A stretch of 64,000 nt of DNA from Platanthera guangdongensis. Lineage: Eukaryota > Streptophyta > Magnoliopsida > Asparagales > Orchidaceae. Within the stretch, counting starts at the first letter, position 1. The number at the start of each line of letters is the position of its first letter. The position numbers and the translations under genes were made by a program. Shown here in pieces: positions 24,233 to 35,808 of this stretch. The DNA is taken from NCBI GenBank assembly GCA_039583875.1, contig CM077161.1, forward strand, positions 66,035,885 through 66,099,884, given 5' to 3'. The notes under the pieces were generated by a model. That model saw only the letters and a list, made by a program, of their open reading frames with translations, ran no database searches and was not told the DNA's origin.

Positions 24233-25430
24233 CCATATCGTATGGCTCCGTGTGAGTTGGATGAGTTGCGTACTCAACTCAATGAGTTGCTGAGGTGTGG
24301 TTTTATTTGACCAAGTTCTTCTCCGTGGGGTGCTCTGGTTTTGTTTGTAAAGAAGAAAGATGGATCGATGAGGCTATGCATCGATTATAGATAATTAAAC
24401 AAGATAACCATTAAGAATAGGTATCCCTTGCCAAGGATCGATGATCTGTTCGATTAGTTGCATGGTAGTTTAGTATTTTCAAAGATCAATCTTCGTTCAG
24501 GCGACCACTAGTTGAGAATTCATGAGGCTGATATTCCACGAACCCTTTCCGTTTGCGGCATGGACATTATGAGTTTTTGGTGATGTCTTTCGGTTTGACC
24601 AATGCACCCTTTACTTTCATAGATTTGATGAATAGGGTGTTTAAGGACTTCTTGTACCGATTTGTTATTGTTTTTATAGATGATGTATTGGTGTATTCCC
24701 GCAGTGTTGAGGAGCATACTCAGTATTTGCATTTAGTTTTGTCAACCCTGAGAGAGCATAAGTTATATGCGAAGTTGAGCAAGTGTGAGTTCTGGGTACC
24801 TCAGGTGTCTATTCTGGGTCATGTTATAAGCAAGGACGGTATTTCCGTGGACCCGACCAAGATTACAGCTGTAATGTATTGGGAGAGACCTTTTACACCT
24901 AAAGAGATTAGGAACTTTTTAGGCCTTGCTGGCTATTATAGAAGATTCGTGAAAGTATTTTCCATGTTGTCAGCCCCTCTAACTAGACTTACTCAAAAGA
25001 ACACACCGTTTATTTGGAGCGATAAGTGTGAAGAAGCCTTCCAAGAGTTGAAGAAAAGATTGTGTACTACACCAGTTTTAACCTTGCCTACTGAAGGACT
25101 TGAGTACGTTGTATATGTGGATGCATCACACATTTGACTTGGTTGTGTTTTGATGCAAGATGGTAAGGTGATCGTGTATGAATCTAGGCAATTGAAGATT
25201 CATGAAAGAAACTATCATACGTACGATTTGGAGTTTACTGCCGTAATTTATGCGTTGAAGCTTTGGAGACACTTATTGTATGGTGTGTTGTGCAAGATCT
25301 ATACGGACCATAAGAGTTTGAAGTACGTCTTCACTCAGAAGGAACTAAATCTGCGCTAGCGTCGGTAGTTAGAATATGTGGCTGATTATGAAGTGGAAAT
25401 TCTCTATCATCCGGGTAAGGCTAACGTAGT
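24233..25430 (+). pseudogene. E2 reverse transcriptase and RNase H, multiple lesions
   Basis: RT begins with [14 protein letters not shown] near 24350. Stops occur at about 24309, 24391, 24456 and 24508, and a frame change at about 24543. The catalytic FIDD box is at 24673-24684, followed by the thumb ([15 protein letters not shown]) and RNase H ([27 protein letters not shown]). Further stops are at 25136 and near 25358-25370. The stops all fit CGA, CAA, CAG or TGG codons changed by one transition. Non-functional. Confidence 0.88.
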
Positions 25431-26990
25431 AGTCGATGCTTTGAGTAGAAAGACCGCCAAAATTTTCAATTTGATTGTACAGTCCTTGGTGGAGGAATTC
25501 CTTTTTATGGACATTGAGGTTGGGGGTAGTACTGTGCCTGCTAGTTTAGAAGCAGAAGAACCCTCTTGGATTTCCCTTACTCGAGCACATCAAAAGGACG
25601 ATCCGAATTTATTACACCTCCGTAATAGAACTGTGAAGGGAGAACTACCTGATTTCTCCTTGGATGAGTTTGATACTTTCAGGTTTCGTTGTTGATTTTG
25701 CATCCCCGCCTCTGGTGACATTCAGGCTAAGATCTGTGCTGATGTTCATGGTTTCAGTGTGGTCTACCATCCTGGTTCCACTAAAATGTATAAGGATCAA
25801 AAACAAATTATTTGGTGGTCAGGAATGAAGAATGATATCGCGAAGTTTGTGTCAGAATGTCATACGTGTCAGCGTGTTAAGGCTAACCATAGAAGGCATG
25901 GAGGTAAATTGACACCGCTTGATATTCCAAGTTGGAAATGGGAGAGTATTTCAATGGATTTCATCACCGGTCTACCGAAACCTCCCCTGGGTACGACTCT
26001 ATTTGGGTGATAGTTGATAGATTGACTAAATGTGCTCACTTCGTCCCTTTTAAGATTGGATATTCTATGAAGAAGATAACTGAATTATTCCTGGAAGAGG
26101 ATATCAGATTGCATGGAGTTCCTGTCAGTATCGTGTCAGATCGAGACTCTAGGTTTACGTCTCATTTTTGGAAGAGCTTACAGGAGGGGTTGGGTACCGA
26201 TTTAAGGTATTCCACCGCCTATCATCCGCAGACAAATGGTCAAACACAGTGATTTAATCAGATCGTGGAGGATATGATTAGGTGTTATATATTGGATCAC
26301 GGTGGCGCTTGGGATGAGCGTCTTAGACTCATGGAATTTGCTTACAATAATAGTTATCAAGAGAGTCTGCAGATGGCCCCATTTGAGGCCTTGTATGGGA
26401 GGCGATGTAGGACTCCTTTGCTTTGGGCTGAGGTTGGTGAGAGACTGTTGCTAAGTCCGGAAGCCCTTGAAGAGATGAATTGTGTCGTGACTCATATTCG
26501 AGAAAAGCTCTGTGTGACACAAGAGCGTTATGAGAAGTATGCTAATCGACGAAGGGTCAATCTGGGGTTTGTCGTTGGGGACTTGGTTTTTCTGAAGGTG
26601 TCTCTGATGTTGTGTGTCAAGAGGCTTGGAAGGAACCACAAGTTAGACCCCCGGTATGTGGGACCTTTCCAGATTCTTGAGCGCATCAGTGTGTCTGCTT
26701 ATAGGCTGGATTTGCCTGCTACCTTTCCTGGCGTCCATGATGTGTTCCATGTGAGACAGTTGCGGAAGTGTGTCCGTTGTGATCGTCAAGTCCTTGACAC
26801 GGTGCCCCAGATTCAGCCCAATCTTTCGTATGTGGAAGAACCTGTTCGTATTCTGGATTCTCAAGATCGAGTGTTGCAGAGAAAGACCATCCCCATGGTT
26901 AAAGTTCTCTGGCGAAATCATGATGTCGAGAGCGCGATGTGGGAATTGGAATCGGCAATGAGCGAATCTCATCCGCATCTCTTCCGTTAG
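25430..26990 (+). pseudogene. E2 integrase and chromodomain-like tail
   Basis: The zinc-binding part is at 25759-25890 (VYHPGSTKMY with CHTCQRVK). The catalytic Asp residues lie in SMDFITGLP and IVSDRDSRF. The residue at the catalytic Glu position is Gln (NGQTQ), followed directly by a stop at about 26250. A frame change lies near 25985. The last 241 codons (26265-26990) are open and hold the C-terminal domain and a Tekay-type tail (VLWRNHDVESAMWELESAM). Confidence 0.88.
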
Positions 26991-27080
26991 TTCAAGTATG
27001 TCTTCAAGTTTATGGGTAATAATTGGGTTTTGTTTGGATTTGGTTTTAAGGTTGTGTTAAGTTTCGGGACGAAACTTCTT

Positions 27081-27095
27081 TTTAGGGGGTGTGAC
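27081..27095 (+). other. E2 polypurine tract
   Basis: TTTAGGGGGTGTGAC lies directly before the 3' LTR start TGTAACG at 27096. A partial decay of the purine run is likely. Confidence 0.75.
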
Positions 27096-27512
27096 TGTAA
27101 CGCCCCCGATTTTCTGGTGATATTATTTGAATCAGAGTCGTCATATTTATGACATCAGGGCATTACCCTTTTTGTGTTTTGGTTGACGGCGCAACAACGT
27201 TTGTGTGTTTTGCGTCCGTTAGTTTGTTTGATCAGATTTTGATATTTTTGTTTAGATTGAATGCCTTCCTCGGTCTAAAGGAATGAGTTTTGAGTTGTTG
27301 ATCTTGTCCCGTTTTATTGCGACCCGAGCATTTTGGAGTCTCGGCATGTGTTAGGATCTTTGTGACGATTTCTGCTTGTGTAAGCATTTGTTGGTTTGGT
27401 CTCAGGAATGGTGCATCAGATTCTAGGGTTGTCTCTCCTGCTAAATTCTTAGAGTCAGCATTTTATCCCAGAATTTAAGACAAACAGGAATTTTCGATTC
27501 TATCCAGGAGTT

Positions 27513-28071
27513 CTCGAGAGATATCTTCTGGTACTCGAGTTACCTATCTTCAATACTCGAGTAATGCCTGCCTGTTACTCGAGAAGTATCTCCTTATTCT
27601 CGAGAAGTACCTCTTGTACTCGAGTAAATCCCCGCCTGAACTCGAGAAATTTTCTCTGTATTCTCGAGAAGTGCCCTTGATCTCGAGAAGTTCTGGTGTA
27701 CTCGAGACATTCCTTCTTCAGTACTCGAGTACTGTTTTCCTGGTACTCGAGTGGTCCTTTTACAGTACTCGAGTAGTGCTTGCCTTCTAGAACTCGAGTA
27801 ACATTCTAGCACTCGAGTACTCCCCTTCTGCACTCGAGTCATTTTATAGCACTCGAGTAATTCTCCATCCTGGTACTCAAGAGATTCTTCCCTTGTACTC
27901 GAGTTCTTCTGCCTTCAGTACTCGAGTAGTCGCCTAGTACTCGAGTAATCCTCTTGCAGTACTCGAGTAGTCGCCTTGTACTCGAGTAATCCTCTTGCAG
28001 TACTCGAGTAGTTGCCTAGTACTCGAGTAATCCCCTTGCAGTACTCGAGTAATCGTCCATTAGTACTCGAG
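27513..28071. repeat. TACTCGAGTA palindrome array in E2 3' LTR
   Basis: Collinear with the array at 19171. Nearly all CTCGAG cores are retained although the flanking LTR differs at about a tenth of sites. Followed by a TATA box at 28152-28159. Confidence 0.95.
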
Positions 28072-28151
28072 TAACCCATTCCTTCTGTCTCGGGAAAACT
28101 GATTCAGCCGAACCCGGTGTATTTTGTTGTTTATCCTGTTATCACGCTTAG

Positions 28152-28159
28152 TATAAATA
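28152..28159 (+). promoter_or_regulatory. E2 3' LTR TATA box
   Basis: TATAAATA identical to the 5' LTR copy, about 80 bp after the last CTCGAG core. Confidence 0.7.
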
Positions 28160-30334
28160 CCTACTTCTTCTTCATCATCTTTATACCGACCGAGATTTTT
28201 GTCAACCTCCCGAATTTGAGCAGCATGAGCGTGAAAGAGGTTGTCCGTCCGTACTTCTTCCGGTGGCCGCCGGCGTAGCTCTAGTGCTCGAAATCATGAT
28301 CCGATCGTAGATCCGGAAAGCCCTCATCGTGCGCTTCGTCATCGTGGTAAAATCTTCCCCATTTCTTGAGTTTTTATCGTTAGGGTTTTTGGCCCTAACT
28401 TCTATCTTGGCTATTTCTTATTAGATTTTGACTCCCCTCGTCTTCTATAGTCCCGATCTACGTCAAGGAGCAATTTTAAAGAGTTTTTCCGGCGAAACCA
28501 AGGCAAGTGATGGTTTTCCCTTTTCCCTCTTCTTTCTATTCTTGATGATAACTGGTAATCTCCTTGTTCTTCAATCTTTATGCACTAATGACCTTTCCAT
28601 TTGTAGATATATTTAATTTTCCGTTGAATCCACTTGTGTTATTAGTTCGTCATGATAATTTAATCTGGTAAGTGTTGTAAAAATTCGATGAAAATGTTTA
28701 ATAGATAGCTTTAATTGTTCCTAATTATTATGTAGGATGTGTTAAGAGTTGTTTAGGACCGTGAAATATTTCCTAAAGGTTGATCAACCGCCTCAATTCT
28801 TGAATTATTTAGTAGAATCTGACGTGCCGGTGTTGACTTGAGATGTCTATCGTTGTTTTTCTTTGTGGTGATGCCGTGGGGCGAGACAGGCCACCAAGCC
28901 CCGATTGGGTTATGGTGTGCCTCTGAGCTCTAAACCCGGATAGTTACGGGGTTTTCCTCCCTGGTGTTTCTTTGTTGCGGGTGTTTTTTAGTGGGTAAAC
29001 CCACCGCCACAACATTTGATCTCCCTATTAGCGCCTTGTGGGGCTCTACCGGGTGTTTGAGCATTTGCGGTGTATGGTTGAGTATCCAGTCTCCCCCGCA
29101 TTTTGACGAATAAATTGTCTTTGGGGTTATGTCCAAATGAGTTGACCACCTCGCCCGTGCTATTTTTGTTTGGTGGAGTTGACCACATGTGGCTAATAGG
29201 GGTTTGTTTCTCTTTCGATGGTTTAATCTTGATCTATTTTACCTTATAGCCTTGTGCGTTTGGGGTAATCTTGTTGTACGAGACACTTCACGTAAGTTTT
29301 CTTTTCTCTTTTACTTTTGTACTCTACTGTTGTACTTGTTTATGTACTTTTCTTTGGTCCTGGGTTGGTACACCTTGGCTTTTGTATTTGTGGCTTATTT
29401 CTTTTGTCATTGCTTGTACTTTCTTGCTGAGGTGTTCTGTCTTTGGAATGCCTCAGGTTCAGAGCTATAGCTGATTCTTTGGTGCTGGTTTTGGAGTGCT
29501 TGGGCGGCAGTGTTGGTCGTTGTGTTTCCTCAGCAGCGAGGTAGTTTGTTGTCTTGTTTTCTTTGTTAGTTCAGACATACTGTGTTTTTATGTGGGTTCG
29601 TGTCATTTTGTTCACACCCACAGGATTGTTGATTGTTGGATACTTGTTAACTGCTTCGTTTATTTTCTGTGGATGTGGACTACTTGCTCTCTAAGATGTT
29701 TTTTGTTAGGATTGTATGGTAGTTATTTTCAAGTATAAAAGAAAAAATTACTATTATTACCGCATGCATTGCATAATTTAAAATGTTAAATCACTATATT
29801 TAACGACCGTACAAATCTACTTTTATTATTATTATAAATTTAGAACTTGTATATCTTGAAGTGTCCTTTTGGAACCTCTAAACTCTTGTAGGTTGCCTAA
29901 TTCGATAATAGAAGTATTTTTCGCCGCGCATAATTACTTTTCTTGTGCACTAGATGAGTCACTCAGCTGAGGGATACGGCTAAATACTATACTTAAATTG
30001 ACTTTAACTCTAATTAACTTTAAGAATCTTTCTTCACGGTTAAGTAGGTGCTTTGCCTGAGCGTCCACAGTTATCCCCTGCTGACGTGGCATCATGACGC
30101 GCATTGTTTCTCTTACGCTGATACTCCTTTATTGGAGGTGAAAAATGCGGGTTGTGACAGGTAGAGACACGGGCGTGTCCCTACCCGTGTGGTACTCTTA
30201 TTGATTTTGCACCTTCTTTGTGATCTTTCCAGAGAAGAACTTGGGTAGTGACATGGGCGTGTCCCTACCCGTGTGTGCCCAATCCAATACTACCCGCGAC
30301 ATGGGTAGTGACCAGAGCTCAGCGAAAATCATCG

Positions 30335-30490
30335 ATCGGAGCATGACGAAACGTCGAGCGGAGCTCGACGAAATGTCGAGCAGATCTCGATGAACATGGT
30401 CAAGCTCCGCTGGATGAACATGATCGAGCTCCGCTCGACGAACATCGTCGAGCGGAGCTCGACGAAACGTCGAGCAGAATTCATCGAGCA
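30335..30490. repeat. AGCTC-centred palindrome array in E3 LTR
   Basis: Repeated CGTCGAGCGGAGCTCGACGA-like words, a 20-bp near-palindrome with four CpG, occur about seven times with variation. It lies about 120 bp upstream of the TATA-like box. Confidence 0.85.
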
Positions 30491-30610
30491 TAGAATTCTC
30501 CCTTGGTGAATTTTCAGTCCGAGTCCTTTTGAAATGACTCATTTAATGTGATGTTTGGTGGTCCTATGTCAGGCTGACACGTGGTGAGGCAGTTACCCTA
30601 ATTTCTCACA

Positions 30611-30620
30611 ATAAAAAGGG
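30611..30620 (+). promoter_or_regulatory. E3 LTR TATA-like box
   Basis: ATAAAAAGGG followed by a leader beginning GAGAAAACCCTAGCC. Position after the palindrome array matches the arrangement in E2. Confidence 0.5.
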
Positions 30621-30967
30621 GAGAAAACCCTAGCCATCTCTTATCTTTCTTGTCAAGTCATCGTTGTGAGAAACCATCGGAGAGGAAGAGATTGCTGGAG
30701 CCGATCTTCTTTCCCGTGAAGAACGAACACCAACCAAGGAGAAGAAGATGCAGCCAAGAAGGGTGACAAGATCCATGGCTGTAAATGGTGGAAACGCCAG
30801 AAATGAGGTGACCTTCCTACCATATCCCTTGGTGCTAGATCTCTAGTTATTCCTAGGAGAGATATCGACCCAAAAGATTCTTGATTTGTGAGAATAAGGT
30901 TTCTAGGAAGTGGCCATGCTAAGACTTGTGTAACAGCCCATTTTTCAGCAGGCTCAGTTTTGGGGTG

Positions 30968-31345
30968 ACACGTCCTAGGACACGGGCATGTCCCAGGGCA
31001 TGTCCTGCGTTCGACGAGTGTTCGTGAGGAATAGTCGACGAGTGGTCGACAAAATTTGGTCGACGATCGTCGAGTGCTTAGGACACGGCCTGTGACACGG
31101 GCGTGTCACAGGGCGTGTCAGCGCGGTGGACGAACTCAGCCCGACAAATTTGAGCGGGGGCGTGTCTAGTGCCATGTCATGGGCACACGACCTGAGACAC
31201 GGGCGTGTCACAGGTCATGTGAGTCTCGGGTGATTTTGAGATTGTGCAGCCTGATGAACACGGCCACAGACACGGGCGTGTCTGAAGGCTGTCGGGTGAG
31301 CACCGCTTGAGGCACATGGCCTGGGACACGGGCGTATCACAGGTC
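30968..31345. repeat. GACACGGGCGTGTC / GTCGAC palindrome array in E4 LTR
   Basis: Several copies of GACACGGGCGTGTCACAGG and its variants mix with GTCGAC words at 31036-31070. The same ACACGGGCGTGT palindrome occurs in E3 and a related one in E1. Confidence 0.88.
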
Positions 31346-31919
31346 GTGTCAAGAAAAAATGGGCTTTTTGGCAAAATCGTGGCCGTCCGTTCCTTCAGCT
31401 GGGATCCAATGGCTGAGCTGCCTCCCTACTTCCTTAAGGTCGTGGATGAGAAGGGAAATCTCATTTTGCTTTTGGTCTTCTCTTTCTACATTCCTAGTGA
31501 GAGAAAGGGAGAGGAAGAAGGAGGAGGAGGAAAGAGGCTGGTCACTGGTGCTGCTGCAGTTTTCCAACGAGAGATTCGAGCCCGGCGTTGCGGAGGAAAA
31601 GCTGTTGCGGATCTTCCTTGCCAGTTAAGAGTTCATTGCACCGAAACAGTCTTCAAGGGTAACGACCTTTCTTCCTAGCCACGTGAAGGCTTCCTTTTTG
31701 GCATATGTATGTGATTCTCCCACCAAAAGGTGGCTGATTTTGGGAGTCTTTGTGTTGATTCATGGAATCCCCTTTGTTGGCATATAGATCCAGAAATGGA
31801 GTACGGAATAGGCATGCTGTGTGAAGCCCATCTGGATAGGTTGGTCTGGATTGGTGATGTTGCATACGAACCGGAGAAGACTCCGTGATAAACGTGTAGT
31901 TTAGGAGTCGACGGGTTAG

Positions 31920-32240
31920 ACCTGTGAGAAGAAGTAGCAGGAAGTACTGCAGTGGTAGTCTAGGAAAATACCAGTAGAATGCTTGTGCTATTGGGTTCGA
32001 CCTGTGAAAGGAAGTAGCAGGAAGTACTGGATTGGAATTCCAGGAAATACCCTTTGTAATGCTTAATGTTTATAGGGAGTCCACCTATGAAGAGAGTAAC
32101 AGGAAGTACTGGCATGGTAGCCAGGAAATACCACTGACATTTATGATATTTACGGTGTTCACCTGCGAAGAGAGTAGCAGGAAGTACCGGTGTGCCCAGG
32201 AAAGACCCGCTAATGTTGTGAGATGAATGGGTGTAATAGA
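31920..32240. repeat. About 80-bp tandem repeat, 4 units, in E4 LTR
   Basis: Units starting ACCTGTGAAGAG..AGTAGCAGGAAGTACTGG begin at about 31920, 32000, 32083 and 32161. Periods are 80, 83 and 78 bp. Confidence 0.88.
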
Positions 32241-33247
32241 AATACCCAGGCTTGAATGCCAGAACAGGATCGATGAGACATACCCGCGCCTTTATTTAGC
32301 TGCGAGTACGCCGTACTCGGTGATGGCAAGGTGATTTGAGCAACGGGGGTTGGAGGATCTGACCTGCGTTATGTCCGTCCGACGTGAGATCAGAAGGTGC
32401 GGTCTATTGGAGCGCATAACAAGAGTCTTAGGCCTACGTGTCGTGATACAATGGGGGGCTACAGGCCAATCCCAGTTCACTAAGACTATAAAACTATGGG
32501 TGCACGCCATAGAGTAAATGCTCAAGTGAGTTGTCGTTGGGCTGTGACCCTGATACAGTGGTGGGCAACTGATTTGCTAGTACACCAAGAATGTGCCCTG
32601 AGTGCACGGACCGTTGGGCAGGTTGGCTGACAGTTGTGATGGGGTTGTGATGGTATGTGTGCGTGAAAGCACATTATATGAGATATATAGCCATGCCTGT
32701 GATATGTTATGCCTGCAGGGAAGATTACCGCTGTCCCGAGAAAGGGGTAGGGTCGTTATAATTTGGTCAGCTGAATGCTGACCGTTGCCTCTGTTTTCCA
32801 CCCTTGGGTGGAATGTCCCTGTGCAGGTGCTGGAGAACCGAGCGGGACGCATTAGGGCTGAAGTCCCTACTGCTTTTACTGCTGCCACTGCTAGCCCGCG
32901 AAGGCTAATATGGATGTAAATGTTATGTTTTCTTTTGATGTGTCCAGCTTGCGTGCCAATGTTTGGGCCACTGTTTGAAAGCCCTGTAAGGCCATAAGGT
33001 CAACTATTTATGTGTTTTGAAAGACATTCCTATGATATATAAAATGTGGAGTGTTTATATGTTGGACATTCAAGTGAGGAGTTCAAGTGTAGTGTTATAG
33101 GCTTCCGCTAGAATGCATTGTGTTAGGTGCACTGCGCTACTCTGGTACCACTCCGTAGCTTCATCGTCTGTTTTGTGGTATATGTTGTGGGGCCCCGGCC
33201 GGACCTTCTAGTTTATATTATATGAATGGATGAGGTTGTTACATTTT

Positions 33248-33259
33248 TGGTATCAGCTG
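33248..33259 (+). other. E4 primer-binding site
   Basis: TGGTATCAGCTG, four bases after the LTR end. The first nine bases match the initiator-tRNA-Met complement. Confidence 0.75.
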
Positions 33260-33439
33260 TCTTGGTCTTTCCCTCTCGAAGTCATGGTCGACTTCTTCTG
33301 TGGGGTGGAGAGCACGTGTCTGTGCAAACCACGTTAACACGTTTGAACTCCTGAATGTCCATGATAGGAATGCAAATTTTTGTGTTTGAGGAACCTGCGC
33401 ATTCCTATCTTGTTGCTTACTTGTGTAATTTTCCGAATG

Positions 33440-34076
33440 TAGGCGACGAGTGCGATGGCATGGCAGCAGGAACCCCAACACTCGATGGGAAGCATGACAT
33501 CGACTGTGGTACCAACATCTCCTCCATCGATAGAAACGGCTCGATTGATTGCCGATGTGGTTTTTGCAATGCTCAAGGCTTACCATTAGGGACAGGTTCA
33601 ACTCTCTGATCCGGTAATGCGTCCCAAGCCGGGTAGTGAACTTGAGCAGACGGCAAGGGGAAGTGCCTCAGCTTCGTCGGTGAACGTGTGTTTGAGCCAA
33701 GGAGAGGACACGATTGAGGACTATTTTCATGCATTTGTTGCAATGAGACAACAACCCGAGTTTGTGTTTGAAACCGAGGGGATGAAGATCAATCGGTTTT
33801 ATGATGGCCTACGTCAGGAACTCCGTTTCTTGTTGATGGGTCCTAAGTTCTTGGGATTCCAACCACTGGTGGAGATAGCTAGACTGTTGGAAATGGACTT
33901 GATGAGAGCTTAGCAGATGCCTGCGACCAGGAAAGTGAGCATTCCAAGGGTTGGGAAGTCTGCTCACCGTAAGAGGCAAAGACTCGAGAAGCATACTTGT
34001 TATGCTTTTGGTCAGGTAGGACACATCGCTCGTGACTATTGTGATGGTGTTCAGCAGCCAAAGAAGCAATACAAGT
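33440..34076 (+). pseudogene. E4 gag, broken and truncated
   Basis: The frame is interrupted by stops at about 33588 and 33912 and a frame change near 33600. Recognisable parts are the N-terminal leader (SIETARLIADVVFAML) and a shortened gag core (DYFHAFVAMRQQPEFVF, INRFYDGLRQELRF). A knuckle reads CYAFGQVGHIARDYC, where the second Cys is Phe. The sequence stops abruptly at 34076 where an S-family LTR begins. The rest of this element is not found on the far side of the nested block. Confidence 0.7.
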
Positions 34077-34816
34077 TGAAAGATATTGTACCTAAACACC
34101 TAGAGGGGGGGTGAATAGGTGACCTGAATCTTTTTAAATTTTTAAGGCAGCAATCAGATTTTATCTCAGAGTTATATCTATTTGTACACAGTAATCACAC
34201 AACAATCACAGAATATCACAGCACATAGTATACACACTGTTTTATAGTGGTTCCCCAAGGTTTGGGTACATCCACTTTCCCCCTTCGTCTATCTAGTAGT
34301 GTACTAGATTCGGCCAAACTCCTCCACTATCTCAGAACCCAAAATAGGTTCCTACACCTCAGGCCCAAGGCCCTACAACTCAGCTTCTTCACAAAGCCTA
34401 CACTCAGCCACCAAGGCCTGCACTCAGCCACCAAGGCCTACACTCAGCCACAATAGGCGTAGCTCAGAGATTCCAATCTCCTACACTCAGGCTCTCAAGC
34501 CCTACACTCAGCCTTTATAATTACAGGCTTACAAAGACTCAGATCCCTAAGGATCCTACAAGATAATATGAATACAAAATGTTATCTCTACAACTCAGAG
34601 AAAAGAGAGAAGAGTTATGAGTTTCTTGATGAGTTCTTGGAAGAACTCACCTGAAATCAATCTGACTTGGCTTTCTTCAAAGCTTCTTGAATGTAGAACA
34701 CAATAAGATTGACCTCTTCTGCATTTGATCCTTGATCTCTGCTACTTAAGATTCAGAATAAATCTGAACCCTTCTTCTCAGCCTGGTTCCAACGGCTGAC
34801 TTCTTGGATGGAGCTC
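34077..34816 (-). repeat. S0: older Sirevirus-family LTR, left part
   Basis: 740 bp are collinear with the first 740 bp of the S1 LTR, starting TGAAAGATATTGTACC. It stops at GGATGGAGCTC, where S1 begins. The rest resumes at 56397. No primer site lies to its left, so in minus orientation it is the outer LTR or a solo LTR. Confidence 0.9.
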
Positions 34817-35664
34817 TGAAAAATATAGTACCTAAACACCTAGAGGGGGGGTGAATAGGTGACCAAATTCTTTTTAACTTTTTATGGCAGCAATCAGTTT
34901 TTAACACATATGTATATCTACTATTTCACAGCAATCACACAACATTCACAGCAAACTACAGCACACAGAAGACACACAGTTTTATAGTGGTTCCCCAAGG
35001 TTTGGGTACATCCACTTTCCCCCTTCGCCTATCTAGCAGTGTACTAGATTCGGCCAAACTTCTCCACTATCTCAGAACCCAAAACAGGCTCCTACACCTC
35101 AGGCCCAAGGCCCTACAACTCAGCTTCTTCACAAAGCCTACACTCAGCCACAAAGGCCTACACTAAGCCACCAAGGCCTACACTCAGCCACCAAGGCCTA
35201 CACTTAGAGATTTCAATCTCCTACACTAAGGCTCTCAAGCCCTACACTCAGCCTTTATAATTGCAGGCTTACAAGACTCAGATCCAAAGGATCCTACAAG
35301 AAAATATGAATACAATATTGTTAACTCAGCAACCCAGAGACAAGAGAGGGGAGTTGTGATTTTCTTGATGAGTTCTTGGAAGAACTCAGCTGAAATCAAT
35401 CTGACTTAGCTTTCTTCAAAGCTTCTTGAAAGTAGAACTCAATAAGATTGACTCCTTCTGCAGTTGATCCTTGATCTCTGCTACTTAAGATTCAGAATAA
35501 ATCCGAACCCTTCTTCTCAGCCTAGTTCCAATGGCTGATTTCTTGGATGGAGCTCTCTCTCTCCAACTTCTTAGATCTTCACTTGATAGCTAGATCTTCT
35601 TTGTATTACTTGTCTGAATAGCCACTTAATCTGTCTCAACCACAACTTCTGTAAACAGTGTAAG

Positions 35665-35677
35665 CCTATTTATAGGC
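35665..35677 (-). promoter_or_regulatory. S1 3' LTR TATA box
   Basis: The minus strand reads GCCTATAAATAGG, itself palindromic, about 140 bp downstream of the TGTCGACA array in the direction of transcription. Confidence 0.7.
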
Positions 35678-35808
35678 CTTCTTCATGGTAACCGGCTGGT
35701 CCGGTTCATAACTGAATTCTGACATCTCTGACAGGTGTTGTAGACCGGCTGGGATGGCAGCTGTCAAGTCATCCAGTCAGTTCTTGAAAATTCTGTAACT
35801 GTCTAGAA

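Larger units (their letters stand above)
18755..30159 (+). mobile_element. E2: complete but decayed Ty3 chromovirus, Tekay/Del-like
   Basis: LTRs are at 18755-21778 and 27096-30159. Primer site, gag, protease, RT/RNase H, integrase, chromodomain-like tail and purine tract follow in Ty3 order. Its insertion splits the 84-bp repeat array of E3. Flanks are ATTAG (left) and GGTAG (right), a target duplication that may have mutated at two bases. By eye the first 250 bp of the LTRs differ at about 11% of sites, so this is the oldest dated insertion here. More than ten premature stops and two frameshifts make it inactive. Confidence 0.92.
27096..30159 (+). repeat. E2 3' LTR (3064 bp)
   Basis: It starts TGTAACGCCCCCG and ends TTGTGACA. 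It is collinear with 18755-21778, with many substitutions and small indels. Confidence 0.92.
30160..30928 (+). repeat. E3 LTR fragment, right part
   Basis: It resumes the 84-bp repeats interrupted by E2. An AGCTC-centred palindrome array at about 30335-30490 follows, then a TATA-like box and a transcribed-looking leader. It is cut at 30928 where a different LTR begins. Confidence 0.6.
30929..33243 (+). repeat. E4 LTR (about 2.3 kb)
   Basis: It starts TGTAACAGCCC and ends GGTTGTTACA, with a primer-site match four bases later. The beginning carries a palindrome array and the middle an 80-bp repeat. Only one LTR is in the window. Confidence 0.8.

Noticed and set aside
18750..30164. A perfect 5-bp target duplication for E2
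   Set aside because: Flanks read ATTAG and GGTAG. Only three of five bases agree, so it is kept as possible and not claimed as certain.
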